A stretch of 64,000 nt of DNA from Polytrichum commune (Eukaryota; Streptophyta; Polytrichopsida; Polytrichales; Polytrichaceae), in the NCBI GenBank assembly GCA_950295325.1, contig OX485806.1, forward strand, positions 49,037,169-49,101,168, in the 5' to 3' direction. The notes beneath the pieces are model-generated. The model searched no databases, was not told the DNA's origin, and saw only the letters and a program-made list of their open reading frames with translations. Positions within the stretch are counted from its first letter, which is position 1. Every line of letters begins with the position of its first letter. Positions 23,540-35,634 of this stretch are shown piece by piece. The position numbers and the translations under genes are program-made.

Positions 23540-24823
23540 GGTTAGGAGTTATGGATGGCATCGCTAAGCTTAGAGGTGTTAGCACCTGAGCCTATGTCTA
23601 ACGGAATCAATTCCCAGGCCAGGGTGACGAGACGGACAAAGTCTTTGTATTCAAGATGTCCGAGGTTGGCCCCGGTAGTGGGGTTGACTTGGTTAGGCGC
23701 ATGCAGCCTGGCGGGGATGTCAAGCATGCTTGGATCATATCTGACCATTTCAAGTGTGTGGTCAAGTGGACCACCCTAGCTTGCCTCATATATGACGAGA
23801 TGTACCAACGCGTCATGACCATTGCTTAGTGCGATTGCCAATCCGAGGACAAAGATACTCAAGTCATACCCTAAACCCCAAACCTCAACCACGTCATGGC
23901 TCGACATGGAATATCGAACCTACACTTCAAAGGCTTCATGGCAGACAATGCGCAAGCCAATTGGAATGCCGTGAGGATCGTCTATGGTTCCAAAGATTCC
24001 AAAGTTCCCATCCAAAGGCACGAGAAAACTTGCTACTTCCATTGGACCCAATTCTTGGAAAAACACACCAAACTCTATATCAAACACGACTTGTAATACC
24101 AACACAATTGTCTTTGTCTCTTGTACCGCGACGCCTCCTCTATATTGGAAGCAGAGACGAGGTACTTTGCTATCAAGGCTTAGTGAGTTTATTCCAATTG
24201 CACCTTTGAGGACGGTCTAAAACACTTTCAACTTTGGCTAGCCTTCAGGCATTTCCGCTATTGATAATGGGGTGGTTTCATGGAACTGGTGCGTCTCCAC
24301 TTTTATTATTTTGTCTTTTTTTTTCCTTTGTAAATTTCTTACACTAACACTCCATTACACATGAAAAATCATGACCGCCGAAGAATTTGCACAAATGCCT
24401 AATTGCAATGTTGTCAAATCCATTCACAACACATGGCTTTAAGCATTTGGCAACAAGGGTGGCAATCTATACATAGCAACTATGGATGACTACATTCAAA
24501 TTTTCCTTCAAGTCGTTGCATACCATCAATTCCTAAAGGGTGGCGTTGGCGGTGATGGCCCAAGCAAAAAATAACTCAAGTTTCGATGTGTTCAACGTCG
24601 TGCTCAACGAATTGGAAACCCAGTTGTGCTGCAAAAGGTTATCCTCGACATGCCCGGTGAGGAAGAAATTTGCACTCGTAATCCCCACCTTGAGAATGCC
24701 GAGGTGTTCGGATTGCAGAAGCGCAAGCCTGACACCCCCATTGGAGCCGACGAAGAAACCCATTGCCCCGGCACCGTCAATTTCTCTCGTCCTCGTGTCG
24801 CTCAGAGAATCACATAATCTCAT
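23540..24823 (+). pseudogene. broken transposase of a moss-type element
   Basis: Plus-strand remnant in several frames. Recognisable blocks are HAWIISDHFKCVVKWTTLAC and DEMYQRVMTIA (about 23725-23825), FKGFMADNAQANWNAVRIVY and EKTCYFHWTQFLEKHTK (about 23930-24070), MTAEEFAQMPNCNVVKSIHN and GNKGGNLYIATMDDYIQIF (about 24370-24515), and a tail with LDMPGEEEICTRNPHLENAE and GLQKRKPDTPIGADE (24640-24760). From memory these resemble a MULE-like transposase family annotated in mosses; the exact superfamily is not certain. Stops and frame changes make the copy inactive. Confidence 0.55.
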
Positions 24824-26051
24824 GCTTCATTTCTACCCACCATCGTCAAGGAGTCCTCTTTGTCTGTGCTAAAGGTTCAATTTATTGCTTAGAATTCCTC
24901 TCAACCTAAAATTATATTGTGCCCTAATGGATGTGGCCATTTGTGAATCTCATGTATACTCACAATTATTTTTTATAATAAATGTAATCTCATGGATGAT
25001 CTTTATTTTGTTTAAAATATTACATTACAATACTCAACTGTACCATGTGTTTCTTGCACAGTTGAACACTACATGTTCAATCTAACATGCCTTGTCTTTC
25101 TATCAACTTTATTTTTGTTTTGCCAACCTCCTAGATGCTTGGGGCTTCATTTCATTGTCCGTTCTTGATGGAGGTGGACCTGGTCGAAGCAAATCAATGT
25201 AGCAAACTGTTTTATTCTTCATCCGGTCCTTCAATGACAACGATGCGACAATAATTTTTTCATCCTCTCGCAAAATGACAAAGACCTCAAAGATTTGCCT
25301 ACCACCTTTACCTCCTTCTCTATGTCGTTCAACTTGTTAACATTCAAATCAACCGCATCATCTGCCTCACCATCCACACATTTTATTGCGTCTTTCTCCA
25401 GCACATCCGCTCGCATCTTATCATTTTTTGCATATTGTCACCGCCCTCCACCCTTCATGCTTGTGTGGTCGGCAAAAATGAAGTCATCTCGTAGTCATCA
25501 TTATATCACTTTGTAACACTTATATCACGTTCTGGCGATAGATTAAAAGGAACATGGGGATCTCTTAAACTTCTAATTTTCTTTCCTAGGCTAGCAAACA
25601 TGTCTCCCTCCTCTCCCATTGTATGCATGCATATCTACATTCATATTGTGTATAACTCTATATTATGTCTTCATATATATTCAACTAAAGATATGTTCCT
25701 AGACCACAAATAATAATTGTTGGAGTCCAAGATGTAGAGTTGAGCCACGAATTGGACAAGGACAAAAGTCGTGGAATAAAAACAAAGCAAGTTGGTCACC
25801 CTATGTATTTTTATTGACTTAATCTTCAATCACACCAATTTAGATAAATCCATTATATTTTATTCTTTTTTATATCATCTTCAATTTCAATTCTATATTT
25901 TACTATTATTTCATAAAATTTCTATCATTTTAACATCTCCCGGTTCCCAAACTGAATCAGAATTTTTCAAATTCAAGGCCCCTTTGTTTATTTAGGCCTC
26001 ATCACTCCATAGTAATAGGTCAAAATATTTTTATTATTGTTAGTAAAAATA
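24824..26051. other. no gene recognised
   Basis: AT-rich intergenic DNA. Open frames at 24885-25085, 25231-25416 and 25792-25995 are short, simple in composition and unsupported. Confidence 0.4.
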
Positions 26052-26414
26052 TCAAATATTCCTGGTATTATTTTTGCTATGTATATGCAACGGCCATCCA
26101 TCTTGTGTCAACAATCCGCCAATGGCAAAGTACTTCGCCCCTGTATGCACCTCAAAAGGTTTGTCAAACTCCGCGAACTTTAGCATGGGCGGCGAAAATA
26201 ACTTGCTTTTAAGTTCCTTAAAGACTTGGTGACAAGGTTCAACCCTCTCTTGGGATAGCCAATTTTTCAACAAGTCACACAAGGTCGGAAAATCATCGAG
26301 CTTCATGTTCTTATATGCAATGGCCGTCCATCGTGCATCAGCATCCGCCAATGGCAAATTCTCATGAATGTAGTTTGGGGAAGGCCCATCTTTCCTAGCC
26401 TCCCCACATAACAT
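26052..26414 (-). pseudogene. gypsy RT-RNase H junction fragment
   Basis: A 120-codon minus-strand scrap of Ty3/gypsy pol: FKELKSKLFSPPMLKFAEFD then FEVHTGAKYFAIGGLLTQDG. The usual first RNase H Asp (HTDAS/HSDAS) reads HTGAK, so the catalytic residue is gone. Nothing recognisable of pol lies on either side. A 48-bp segment (26082-26129) is repeated at 26312-26358 within the fragment. Confidence 0.7.
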
Positions 26415-28799
26415 TAAGTAACAATGCTAAGAGGGTACCCTTTGAGTACCCGCAAATTTACCTCAACAAGAAGGGAAAAGTTTGCAAAGCAAGGGTGAAT
26501 AAATGGATAATTAATCAAATATAGAAGCTTCAAAAAGGTATTGAAAAGGTTTCCAATGCGGGTGTCGGGAGACTTTTCCAAAAAGTGCAACTACCTTTTT
26601 GACCTAACCAACTTTCCCGTTGCTTTATAGCTATTTAAATTTGTTAAGATCGTAATTTAGCCTAGATTAGAACCTTTATCACCACTTGGCATTAGTTTTG
26701 TCCTAGAAACCGACATAATTAATACTAAGCATTGAAAATAACTACCCAAATAGATCTAAAATAACCTAAGTAAAACTCAAACTTAGTGTTACTTTTGCTC
26801 TTGAAAGAGCATCAAACCGGCACGCGCCGGTTTGATGCTCTTTTAAGAAGGTCAATTCGGGCTTGCTATTTAATGTTATGCATGAGTTCCTTGGAGTTGC
26901 TCCAATTGAACCACGATCATTGTTTTTTTTCAGTATTCATTTGATCCATTAAGACCAAATTCAACTTGGTTCCTCCTACCATAGGAATCTTTGTCAATTT
27001 GAAATTCAACGTTTTGCCATCATGGCACATCACAAGCACACCGCAAGCGCACCGACTTGTGCCTTACATCTACCATGTGAGTTTCAAAGAAGGTGACCTT
27101 CACAATGACATGCATCTCATTTGCCTCATAGTGTGAAATCTTCACAAAAATCCAATGTCCCACATTAGAAGGTTACATGCATAGTCACCTCCTTTGCCTC
27201 ATGCAAGTTGCACTTTGCAAACCGCACCTTGACGAGTTTGTTTGCTCTACACGTCGACAAACCCCAACTTTCTTGTGAGTTTTTTGGCTCATGAAGGAGT
27301 GTGTTGCATATTTGCACCTACAATTGATTTTATAATGATAGATTCCTTACATAAATTTTTGATAGGAAAATTGCAAAATGTCAACCACTCATCAATAGCA
27401 TCACAACAAGATGATGGAATTTTAGTTGCATGCATAAGAACCATTTTGCACATTCCATCAACGAGAACTTGGAAATTAAATTAAAACTCCCCATCACAAA
27501 AATAAAAAATACATGTAAATAAACCAACACAATTGCCACACAATATGCACACTCCATATTAGTTCATAAACAAAGATTAAAAAAATCAATAATATCACAC
27601 ATACCTCCAAAACCTACCATAAAAACAAGGTGACAAAAAGGTTTGGCACAAACCATTGTTTTATCTCAATTAAAAACCATTCAAGGATAGGCCATTGGTC
27701 GTAATTCATTTCATGTTGGTCTTCACATAGCTACATTAGGCCATTTTACAAATCACATCCACTCAACGAGCTCCATTGGGATTTAACTTGGATTGGATTA
27801 AAAAAAACTCACATTACTCCCAACCAACAAGGAGCTTATTGTATGGTGTCCAATTATCACCAAAACATTCCCTTATACACTACAGGCTAAAGATATTACA
27901 ATCTCGGGCAACACCCAACAGACAAAATCCCAAGATACAAACTATTGTTTATGGGTATTGGTTAATATTGTAGTGTCTAGTATTTGCATAGGGTGAAGTG
28001 GTTCTACATCCAATGTCATCATCACTTAGAATGTGACCACATATGTTTAACAAACACACACTCTTTTCTTGTTCAATTGTTGTTGCTTTGAAACAATGGA
28101 TTCATCATATATCATAATTCATATGTTTTGTTATGTATGAAATTTAGTTGTGCTCTCGAGGAATATTCCAAACAAAATGATATTATATTTTAATGCTATC
28201 CCTATAGTTTTTGTATATTTAGGTGCTTCTGGTACATAATGATTTCACTATTTTTATGCACTTATAAATATGCAATGTTTTTTGTGTGAAAAGTTGTATG
28301 TATTTAATTTTGAGATGCACTTAAAATTTTGCAACTTGTCATTGATGTGATTGATGTGATCACATTTCCTTCTTGCATACTAAAACGTAAATTTTCATCA
28401 CAATCATCTCAATATGGCCCGTTAAATGTCATCATGTAAATTAATTATGCACCTCAATAATTACTTATCTGAATAACAAACAGACGTGACACTTCTAGAC
28501 CACTAGTTTAGACCGTTCGCCAATAGTGTACGTGACACTAAATACCGTAAATGGTGTAGTCGATGAGAGTGGCGATGGCGGAGGCGCAACAGCGAAGTTG
28601 AGAAACTCCGAAGCCACGAAGGAAGGGAGCGGAGGAGGGAGGGACGGGAGTGAGGCGGATGAACTGAACTGCTTTGGATTCTCCTCGCCTCCCGCAATGC
28701 TGCTCCTGCCACATTGATCGATTGTGTAAGTGAGTGAGTCAGGGCCGGGCCACCCACATTGATTGATTTTGTGCATGTGTAGTTTTGTGCAGATCGGTA
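26415..28799. other. no gene recognised; 5' flank of glycosylase gene
   Basis: AT-rich with one strong hairpin (26804-26843). From about 28500 the base composition becomes GC-rich (CGATGGCGGAGGCGC and similar), as expected for the promoter or 5' leader of the gene starting near 28800. No clear TATA box is assigned. Confidence 0.4.
26804..26843. repeat. perfect 18-bp inverted repeat, 4-nt loop
   Basis: Left arm 26804-26821 (AAAGAGCATCAAACCGGC) and right arm 26826-26843 are perfectly complementary with loop ACGC. It stands alone in AT-rich sequence, with no adjacent gene it could terminate. It may be a tiny foldback element or an excision trace. Confidence 0.8.
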
Positions 28800-31700
28800 A
28801 TGCATGCCGGGGGGGGGGGGGGGGGGGTTATGGGGTATTGGGGTGACGCGGATCGTTTGTTTGGGCGGAGCCTGAGTAATCATCATCGCAGCATGATGCA
28901 AATCTCGTCGGGGTCGTCGCGATGTGCAGGCGCCACGCAGGGGTGCGTTGGAGGACGAGGGGGCAGCGCCGTGGGCGACAAGATGTCCTCGGTGGTCACA
29001 CCCTCTGCAGCAGACAGACGGGGGGGTGCGGGAAATAATAAGGAGAGGGTGGCGACGACACCAACGCGACCTCCTTCTGCGACGCGCGCGTGCCGCGTGG
29101 GTGGTCTCGCGAATTTCAGTTCCGGGTCGGGGGGCAAGGCGAGCCCCGCAGCTGCGACGTCCACCAAAGCGTCGCCGAGGTCTTCGCCATCGCCATTGCG
29201 AACCGCCGCGGGAGCCCCTCGGCCTGCGTCGCCGTTAGGCAGCAGCAGGAGTAGTGGGTCGCCCCGTTTGAAGCCTGCTGCCAATGTGGCAATCCGGTCT
29301 GGATCCCCCGCACCTCCCAATTCTGTAAGCAACAACAATATCATCAAATCGCCATCGTCGTCTCTGTCTGCGTGGCCGTCCCGGGGCGAAACCAATGCGT
29401 CCTCATTACTGTCTGGGTTCTCTGGCCACTCGCTTTCGAAACCTGGTCGTGGTGCTGGTGTTCTAGTGAAGCAGCAATCTGCATCCTTAGCTCCAAGCAA
29501 TTCTTGTAATAAGGCTGTCCAGTCCTGTGTGGACAATGGGTTGCTGTCCACAAGACCCACTGGCAAGCCCGCTGCCAAGTCCCTCGTCTCACCTTCCGCC
29601 AAACTGGTTGCGCCTAGCACAGTACCCACCACCTCTGTCAGACAAACCAATTCCTTCGCAACGGCATCCTGCCCAAGTGGTAAAAAGGAAAACCATGACC
29701 TAGTGCCAGCAGCACGGAAAGTGGTGAAACCGTGGGCGTACCCGGAATGCTCAAAGATCAGGGCCGACTACAACTCAGATGCTCCCTCCCTCTCAGGGAA
29801 CAGTGGCGGAGCAGTGAGGAAGCCAATGTCACAGCAACAAGCGCAACGGCTGATGATTGCAGGGTTTAAACGAAGCCCCTCGGTGTCGTCTAAGCCAACC
29901 GAGTGCATTGTGCCCGAAGGCCTTCCTGTCTCCCCCAAAACCTTTGACTCCAAGAAACGGTGTGGCTGGATCACATCTCAAAGTGGTCAGTGCTTGTTAC
30001 AGCATTTCCCTGCCCTTGGGTCATTTACAGATATATGTAGATCGCGTATACAACCTCAATAGCCATTTTTGTCCATAGTTATCAGCTGAAATACTTGTTG
30101 ACTGGTATCGAACCTGAATGGATGCAATCTTCGTGCAATTTTATTTTGTAGTTTGTCTTCACGGCCTGCTAATATGCAAGATAATCTTCACTTCTTTCAT
30201 GTCTGGATCACATCGCAAAGCGGTCAGTGCTTGTTACAGCATTTCCCTGCCCTTGGTCATTTTCAGAGATATTTAGACTGTGCATACAACCTGCAACAGC
30301 CATGTTTGCCCATATTTATCAGCTGAAATGCCTGAACCTGAATGCAGTCTCTGCGCAGTACTGTTTTGTAGTTTTTCTCAATAGCCTGCTAATATTTAAG
30401 ACAATCGTCGCTTGTGTTATGGGCCCTCATGTGAAGTAATGATAAGAGGTGAATTAGTTCTTCGTTTTACTAATGTATTGATCTGTATTGAACAACTAAT
30501 GCAGATTTCTATCATGTTGCTTACCATGACACTGAATGGGGTGTTCCAATATACGATGACAAGTACATCTCTCTCCTTTTCTCCTCCACCAGATTGAATA
30601 CCTTTGTTTATTATTCAACCTTGTGTTCATCCAGACTTCATACTGATACATCTCAAGAGATTAGCCTTTGTACCTATCATTTAGTTTTACCATCTGCTAT
30701 CAAATGACACGAACACAGAAGAGACACTTCTTGCTTGTTCAGTAATAGGTTTTGTGTTGTTTCAGCTAAGGTACTTGGTCCTACGTCAATGTACATGATC
30801 CTCGAGATAAAGGCAGGAGCCTTGTCTTTGTCATTGTGGGTTCCACTGTTGTTTCACTTCCATTTAATCGTTTGGTACTGGATTTGCACATAGGTTTCTT
30901 TTTGAGTTGGTGGTGCTGCAAGGGGCACAGGCAGAATTGAGCTGGCCCACAATCCTTGCCAGGCGGAAAAATTTCAGGTTGTGCGCCTCTTTCTTAAAAT
31001 GTGATCAATGTTGTAGAGAACTTCTTGTAACTATACTCACTGTCAGCAATTGCAAGGCATGTCTTGAAGATGACTAACACAAGCAACTTGTGCGAGAACA
31101 GAGCAGCTTTTGTGAACTTTGAGCCAGCAGTGGTAGCCAATTTCGAGGAAAAGAAGATATTGTCTTTGAGAGCGGATCCCTCCATCTGCTTCCCTGAAGC
31201 AAAAATAAGAGGAGCTGTTGAAAATGCGGCACATGTTATCAAGGTTTGCTACCAAAAGCATGGTGCCTGTTGTCATATATCTTGTCATGATCGATATGTG
31301 AGTATCTTTCTGGATCTTGCACCACAGAAGTTATCATGGTCATAATCCAAGGCGCAATTCATGTTTCCTACTTTTCACTGTACTCTTGAGATATTGTGAC
31401 CATCATTTTATTAAAACTTGCTCACTTGTATATGTGGTAGCATATGTGAAAAGCTTGCATAGAGCTGTCTTTGCTTATAATTGAAAATGTGTTTAGGATA
31501 ACTCTAATACAATGGTGACGCTTCTCTGTCAGATAGTAGAGGAGTATGGCTCGTTCAGCAAGTTTCTATGGAGTTTTGTGAACCACAACCCAGTTGTGAA
31601 TCATCATAAGCTGGCAAAACAAGTGCCTGTCAAGACCCCTAAGTCGGAGGCACTGAGTAAGGAGCTTGTGCGAAGAGGGTTCCGGTTTGTAGGTCCGACG

Positions 31701-32054
31701 ACTATGTACTCTGTTATGCAAGCTGCAGGCTTGGTGAACGACCATCTTGTAACTTGCTTCAAATACCAGGAGGCGACTGCTGAGAGTGTGCCTCTGAAAG
31801 AGAGAGAGGAGGTGGTCGATTTGTGGCATTGTATCTCGATGCCTGAATGGAGGGGCCGACCAAAGGCGGTGGTGTTACAGGGCGGAGACTCTGTTATGTA
31901 TTTTATGGACGAAAAAAGGGATGCCATCAACGATGAACCTGTGTGGGCGGAGCTGCCCATGATTGAGGAGGTTAGAGAAGATGAATTAGAGAAAGGTGGG
32001 GAAGATGACGATATCCAAGATGGGTATATGGAATTTGAGATACCTGTGTGCTAA
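28800..32054 (+). CDS. DNA-3-methyladenine glycosylase I family protein, five exons
   Basis: Base-excision-repair glycosylase of the TAG family, probably nuclear. Exons inferred from homology and GT-AG sites: 28800-29985, 30505-30562, 30894-30977, 31102-31243, 31533-32054 (1992 nt, about 663 aa). The first 385 residues are Ser/Ala/Pro/Gly-rich and probably disordered. The catalytic domain follows: KKRCGWITSQS, DFYHVAYHDTEWGVPIYDDK, FLFELVVLQGAQAELSWPTI, FEPAVVANFEEKKIL, EYGSFSKFLWSFVNH, KELVRRGFRFVGPT, YSVMQAAGLVNDHLVTC. Zinc ligands corresponding to E. coli TAG C4, H17, H175 and C179 are present. The position of TAG E38 (LEG) is Gln (LQG); plant homologues also vary there. The C-terminus is acidic. 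All four junctions keep frame. The start is uncertain: ATG at 28800 precedes a poly-G run, and in-frame ATGs lie downstream near 28830 and 28890. Confidence 0.85.
29966..30412 (+). repeat. tandem duplication (~237 bp) across the exon 1 donor
   Basis: The segment beginning CTGGATCACAT at 29966 is repeated from 30203. It contains the last codons of exon 1, the donor (G|GTCAGT) and the first part of intron 1. The second donor lies at 30222/30223. The copies share long runs (GTCAGTGCTTGTTACAGCAT and TATCAGCTGAAAT) but have diverged, so the duplication is not recent. Confidence 0.85.
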
Positions 32055-34649
32055 TTAAACTCACAAAATAGCAATGACAGATAAGAAAGTAGCCAAGGTA
32101 ATGTACAAGTATGATGATGGTGGTTTTGGATTGATGTGGAATGATTATTATAGCGGGAAAAATATGTTGAAATTATGATGAATTGTGATTGTAGGTTTTC
32201 ACGTGTACCTTGGTCTGGCAAAACAGGTAGACTGTGATAAGTGGTGACTAAACAAACAGTTTTCTGAACCTAGCTGCCCACTGGGATGCTGGTAGATGTA
32301 CTCGCTGATTTGAGGCGGTTATGCATGCAGAAGAGGTAGGAAGTCGTATATGAGGAGTAGATACTCTTTAAGAAGTGGTTGGTCACTCAGGTCACTGGCA
32401 GATGGACAGGGTCATGCTATGTGGTACTTGACATTTTGTTCATTGGACCTTTATTTAATATTTCATTGTAAAGAGAAGTTTTACTAAGAACGGAAATTGT
32501 TCCATTCTTCTACATATGCTTGACTTGTGTAACCTGTTGAAGTTCACATTATTTGTGGGAACGTGAAATGTGTTACATTTTGATTGATTGACTGATTACA
32601 ACAGAATTGCAATACAACATGTTTCGATTGATAGATAATATGCACAAAGACAAACACAACTGACAGTCAAACCCTTAACTTCAGGGTATGAATCAACACA
32701 AGTGAAGGTCATTGTCAAATTATTTTGGATCTAGGTTGAATTGTAATTATGCTTTATGCACACTGGCTGATGTTATTTGGTCTACTTCTGATTGGAAGCA
32801 AAATAATTCAATTATTGCATTCCTTTCACCCGAACTGCCAATAAGGAGAGTGTTGAAAGATAGTTTCCCGTACGACTCAATTTCTTGCATAAGGTACTGA
32901 GGCCTTGGAGTGACACTTACAAGAATTTTTTCTATTTCAGGAAGGTTAATTAGCTTAGAGAATTTTCAAAACAATTCTGTTGATAGAGAATCTATGGAGT
33001 CTACAGAAAAAATTCAAAAACTAATTAATTCATGTGCAATCTACAGAAATTCTCAAAGTCGTCTTAAGGAAAGAGTCCTTTACTCTCAAACAGCTGGTCC
33101 TATTGATGTTGGATTGCAAAGTGAGAATCACCACAAAATTAGTTTTATTGTAGGTGAGGACATTCTATTAAATGAAGGTGTTGTCCCCCTTTTGTGGATC
33201 ACTTCTTAGACCGCCTTGTTCAAGGGGGCAGACATTTAACATCCCCGCATGAAATTTCGGGGGGTGTAAGATCTGGGTGGGGGCAACCCTCTTGGGAAAG
33301 TTTTGAACCCAACCAAAAACTGCTGCCCGCCCTGCCCAACGTCGAAAAAAAACAATGCCCTTTCATTCTTGAAGGCTGCTTGACTACAAATCCCATATTG
33401 AGTGCACTTCACCTTCAAGGTCCAAAATCCAATATATATGTTAATTGAGTAAATAAGCAATTAACTGGGATTTCATTGTCAAAGTGAAATTGTCAATAAA
33501 GCATGTAATTAACTTGGAAGTCAAAATATCACAAAACCCTCACTGCACTGAGGTTATAATTTTTGTGACTTATAATTTGAAATTGTCTTTGTCATTCTAA
33601 AATGACACTTAAATTAGTATGCTGATTTAGTATGTATATTTTATAATATTTCAGGTAATGTCATTTACTTTCACTGTTTCACATGTATTCATATGCATTC
33701 AAACTAATTAAGTGTGATTGAATGTAATTAAGTCTCATTAATCCTGAGTGATCCTAATTAATCCCAAAAATGTACTTAATGACTTGATGAATGTAAACTT
33801 TCTTGATAATGAATAGGGGAAGGAGACAACTATCCAGATAAGACGGGAAAATGAGACTTGATGTATACCCTTAATCCTCACATTCAAAGGAGAGAAGGAA
33901 AGAAAAAAGGCTTCTCACCTCCACCCACAAATTGCTCTGGAAGAATGTGCAAGGCTCCTGCAAAGGCTTCAACTTCAAAGGCACCATGAACCAGAAAATA
34001 AATAAAATGCTCAAACTATAAATTGAAGACATTTTCATTAGATATTTAGAATTATGCTACAATTTTGACATTGTAAGAAATTATAATTTTTTTTTGTAGA
34101 GTGAAAGAAAGACTTTTGAATATACATGTCGTCTTTGTTGGCCTCTAATAACAACATGTGAAGAAGTAGTGTTGGTTTAGGTCGTAGTTGACTTGGATCC
34201 TTCATTAGCAACCATGAATGAATTCTTTGTTACTCCAATTCTTGTTTCATTGTATCAAGTTTAAAGATAAATGCATAGCGTCAATTAGTATTATTTTGTT
34301 GTGTTCCTCCATTGTTGTGACCTTTGACTTCAATTTTGAAGTTCTATCTTCATATTTGCAATAACGATTGATCATTGTGTACACTTGAATTTTCCACATC
34401 TATTCTTCTATGCAAAGAGGAGCAGCTGGAGCGCATGCCAGGTGTACACCATGCACTGTTCAATGTACTCAATAAATAAACTATAAAATTAATTTTGATT
34501 TTTTTTCTTTAAGTTTTGCTCATCATTTTTTTTCATATCATCCTCACATTGTTGTACTAAGTCTTTGTAACTTTTATCTTTTAGCATATAAGAAAAATGC
34601 TTCTTGAACATCAATTTTAAAGAAAAATTATGCTTACATGTGTTGATTG
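32055..34649. other. 3' flank of the glycosylase gene; no firm gene
   Basis: AT-rich. Frames at 32712-32900 and 32910-33209 have soluble, non-repetitive composition (for example STEKIQKLINSCAIYRNSQS) and are separated by a 46-bp stretch with GT and TTTCAG ends, but the splice phases do not agree and I recognise no family. From 33650 to 34640 nothing is seen. Confidence 0.35.
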
Positions 34650-34753
34650 TGTCATGTAAATAGCGATCGTGTGTCACTGCAGCTCGAGTACCAACCACCA
34701 CTAACAAACAACACTAAAACATAGCAAAGTCACACATAAACAACACACCTCGA
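34650..34753 (-). repeat. partial LTR (first ~103 bp of U3) joined head-to-tail to the 3' LTR
   Basis: Repeats 35094-35195, the start of U3 in element sense, with about two differences. It is joined to the outer end of the complete LTR through two extra bases (34754-34755) instead of the expected CA/TG pair, as at an end-joined LTR-LTR junction. Confidence 0.85.
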
Positions 34754-34755
34754 TA

Positions 34756-35197
34756 GAGAAGTAAGAGAGTAGAACACTCATAATAGCTCTAAATCTCTTT
34801 CTAAATGCACACAATTAGTCAAGCTATCTCTCACTCCACCAAGGGAGAATCCAAGAGTGTAAGTAGAGGGAGAAGAACTCAAGATTTATTGCAAAATCAT
34901 GCAATCTACACCTCACATAAGCTCTCTCCACACACTAACTCACAAGACTTGACTTGGCAAGAATGGCAAGCCAAGGAGGAGGCTCCTCACTTAGGAGCCT
35001 TGCTCTCCACATCTATATTCATCCATCCAAATCTAGATGGATGAAATCCAACGGATAAGATGCGACCGTCGACGCCGCATACCGTGATAGTTGTCGTGTA
35101 AATAGCGATCGTGTGTCACTGCAGCTCGAGTACCAACCACCACTAACAAACAACACTAAAACATAGCAAAGTCATACATAAACAACACACCTCGACA
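34756..35197 (-). repeat. 3' LTR, complete
   Basis: In element sense it begins TGTCGAGGTG next to the polypurine tract and ends ...CTTACTTCTC, with the terminal A lost at the junction with the partial LTR. It contains an ATATAG box (about 35015), a GGCTCCT/AGGAGCC hairpin, and at 34953-34965 the site complementary to the primer-binding segment. U3 is about 230 bp and R-U5 about 210 bp if R starts near that site. Confidence 0.85.
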
Positions 35198-35210
35198 TGC
35201 CCCCTCTCAG
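35198..35210 (-). promoter_or_regulatory. polypurine tract
   Basis: Element-sense CTGAGAGGGGGCA lies directly before the LTR's TG. It would prime plus-strand DNA synthesis. Position and composition fit exactly. Confidence 0.75.
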
Positions 35211-35634
35211 CTGACTATGGAGTCCCGCCAAGCAGCTAGGACCAACGCCAATCTAAAGGGCATGGATAATGAAAGATTGCTCCGCAACTAACTAGTTTGG
35301 TAAACGTTATTCAAAGGAATTGTAGGTTGGGTGCAAGGTGAGCCCCATCCTTAATCGCCTCTGATGTTTCGCCATCAGATCCCAAAGAATTAAATCCACC
35401 GCCTCATGTTGATTGCGTCTCTAAGCCATAACTCCTCATTTTCTATTTGGGCAGGCACAAGATGATGAAAACCACACATGATTATTGAGTACGATTAGTG
35501 GAAGCACCAAGTACCGAAGATCCTCGACAGCGAGGACAACTCCATTATCCAAATGGTAGAGAAGTCAAGGGTGGCCTCAAGCATGTCATGTGCCAACCGC
35601 GTTGACACTGATCATACAAGAGCATAGTAGCCAT

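Noticed and set aside
28883..29650. 255-codon minus-strand open frame opposite glycosylase exon 1
   Set aside because: Shadow of a GC-rich coding exon; the plus strand leads in frame, through good splice sites, into the conserved domain.
32712..33209. Two-exon gene with a 46-bp intron
   Set aside because: GT and TTTCAG ends exist but the reading phases do not join, and no family is recognised.
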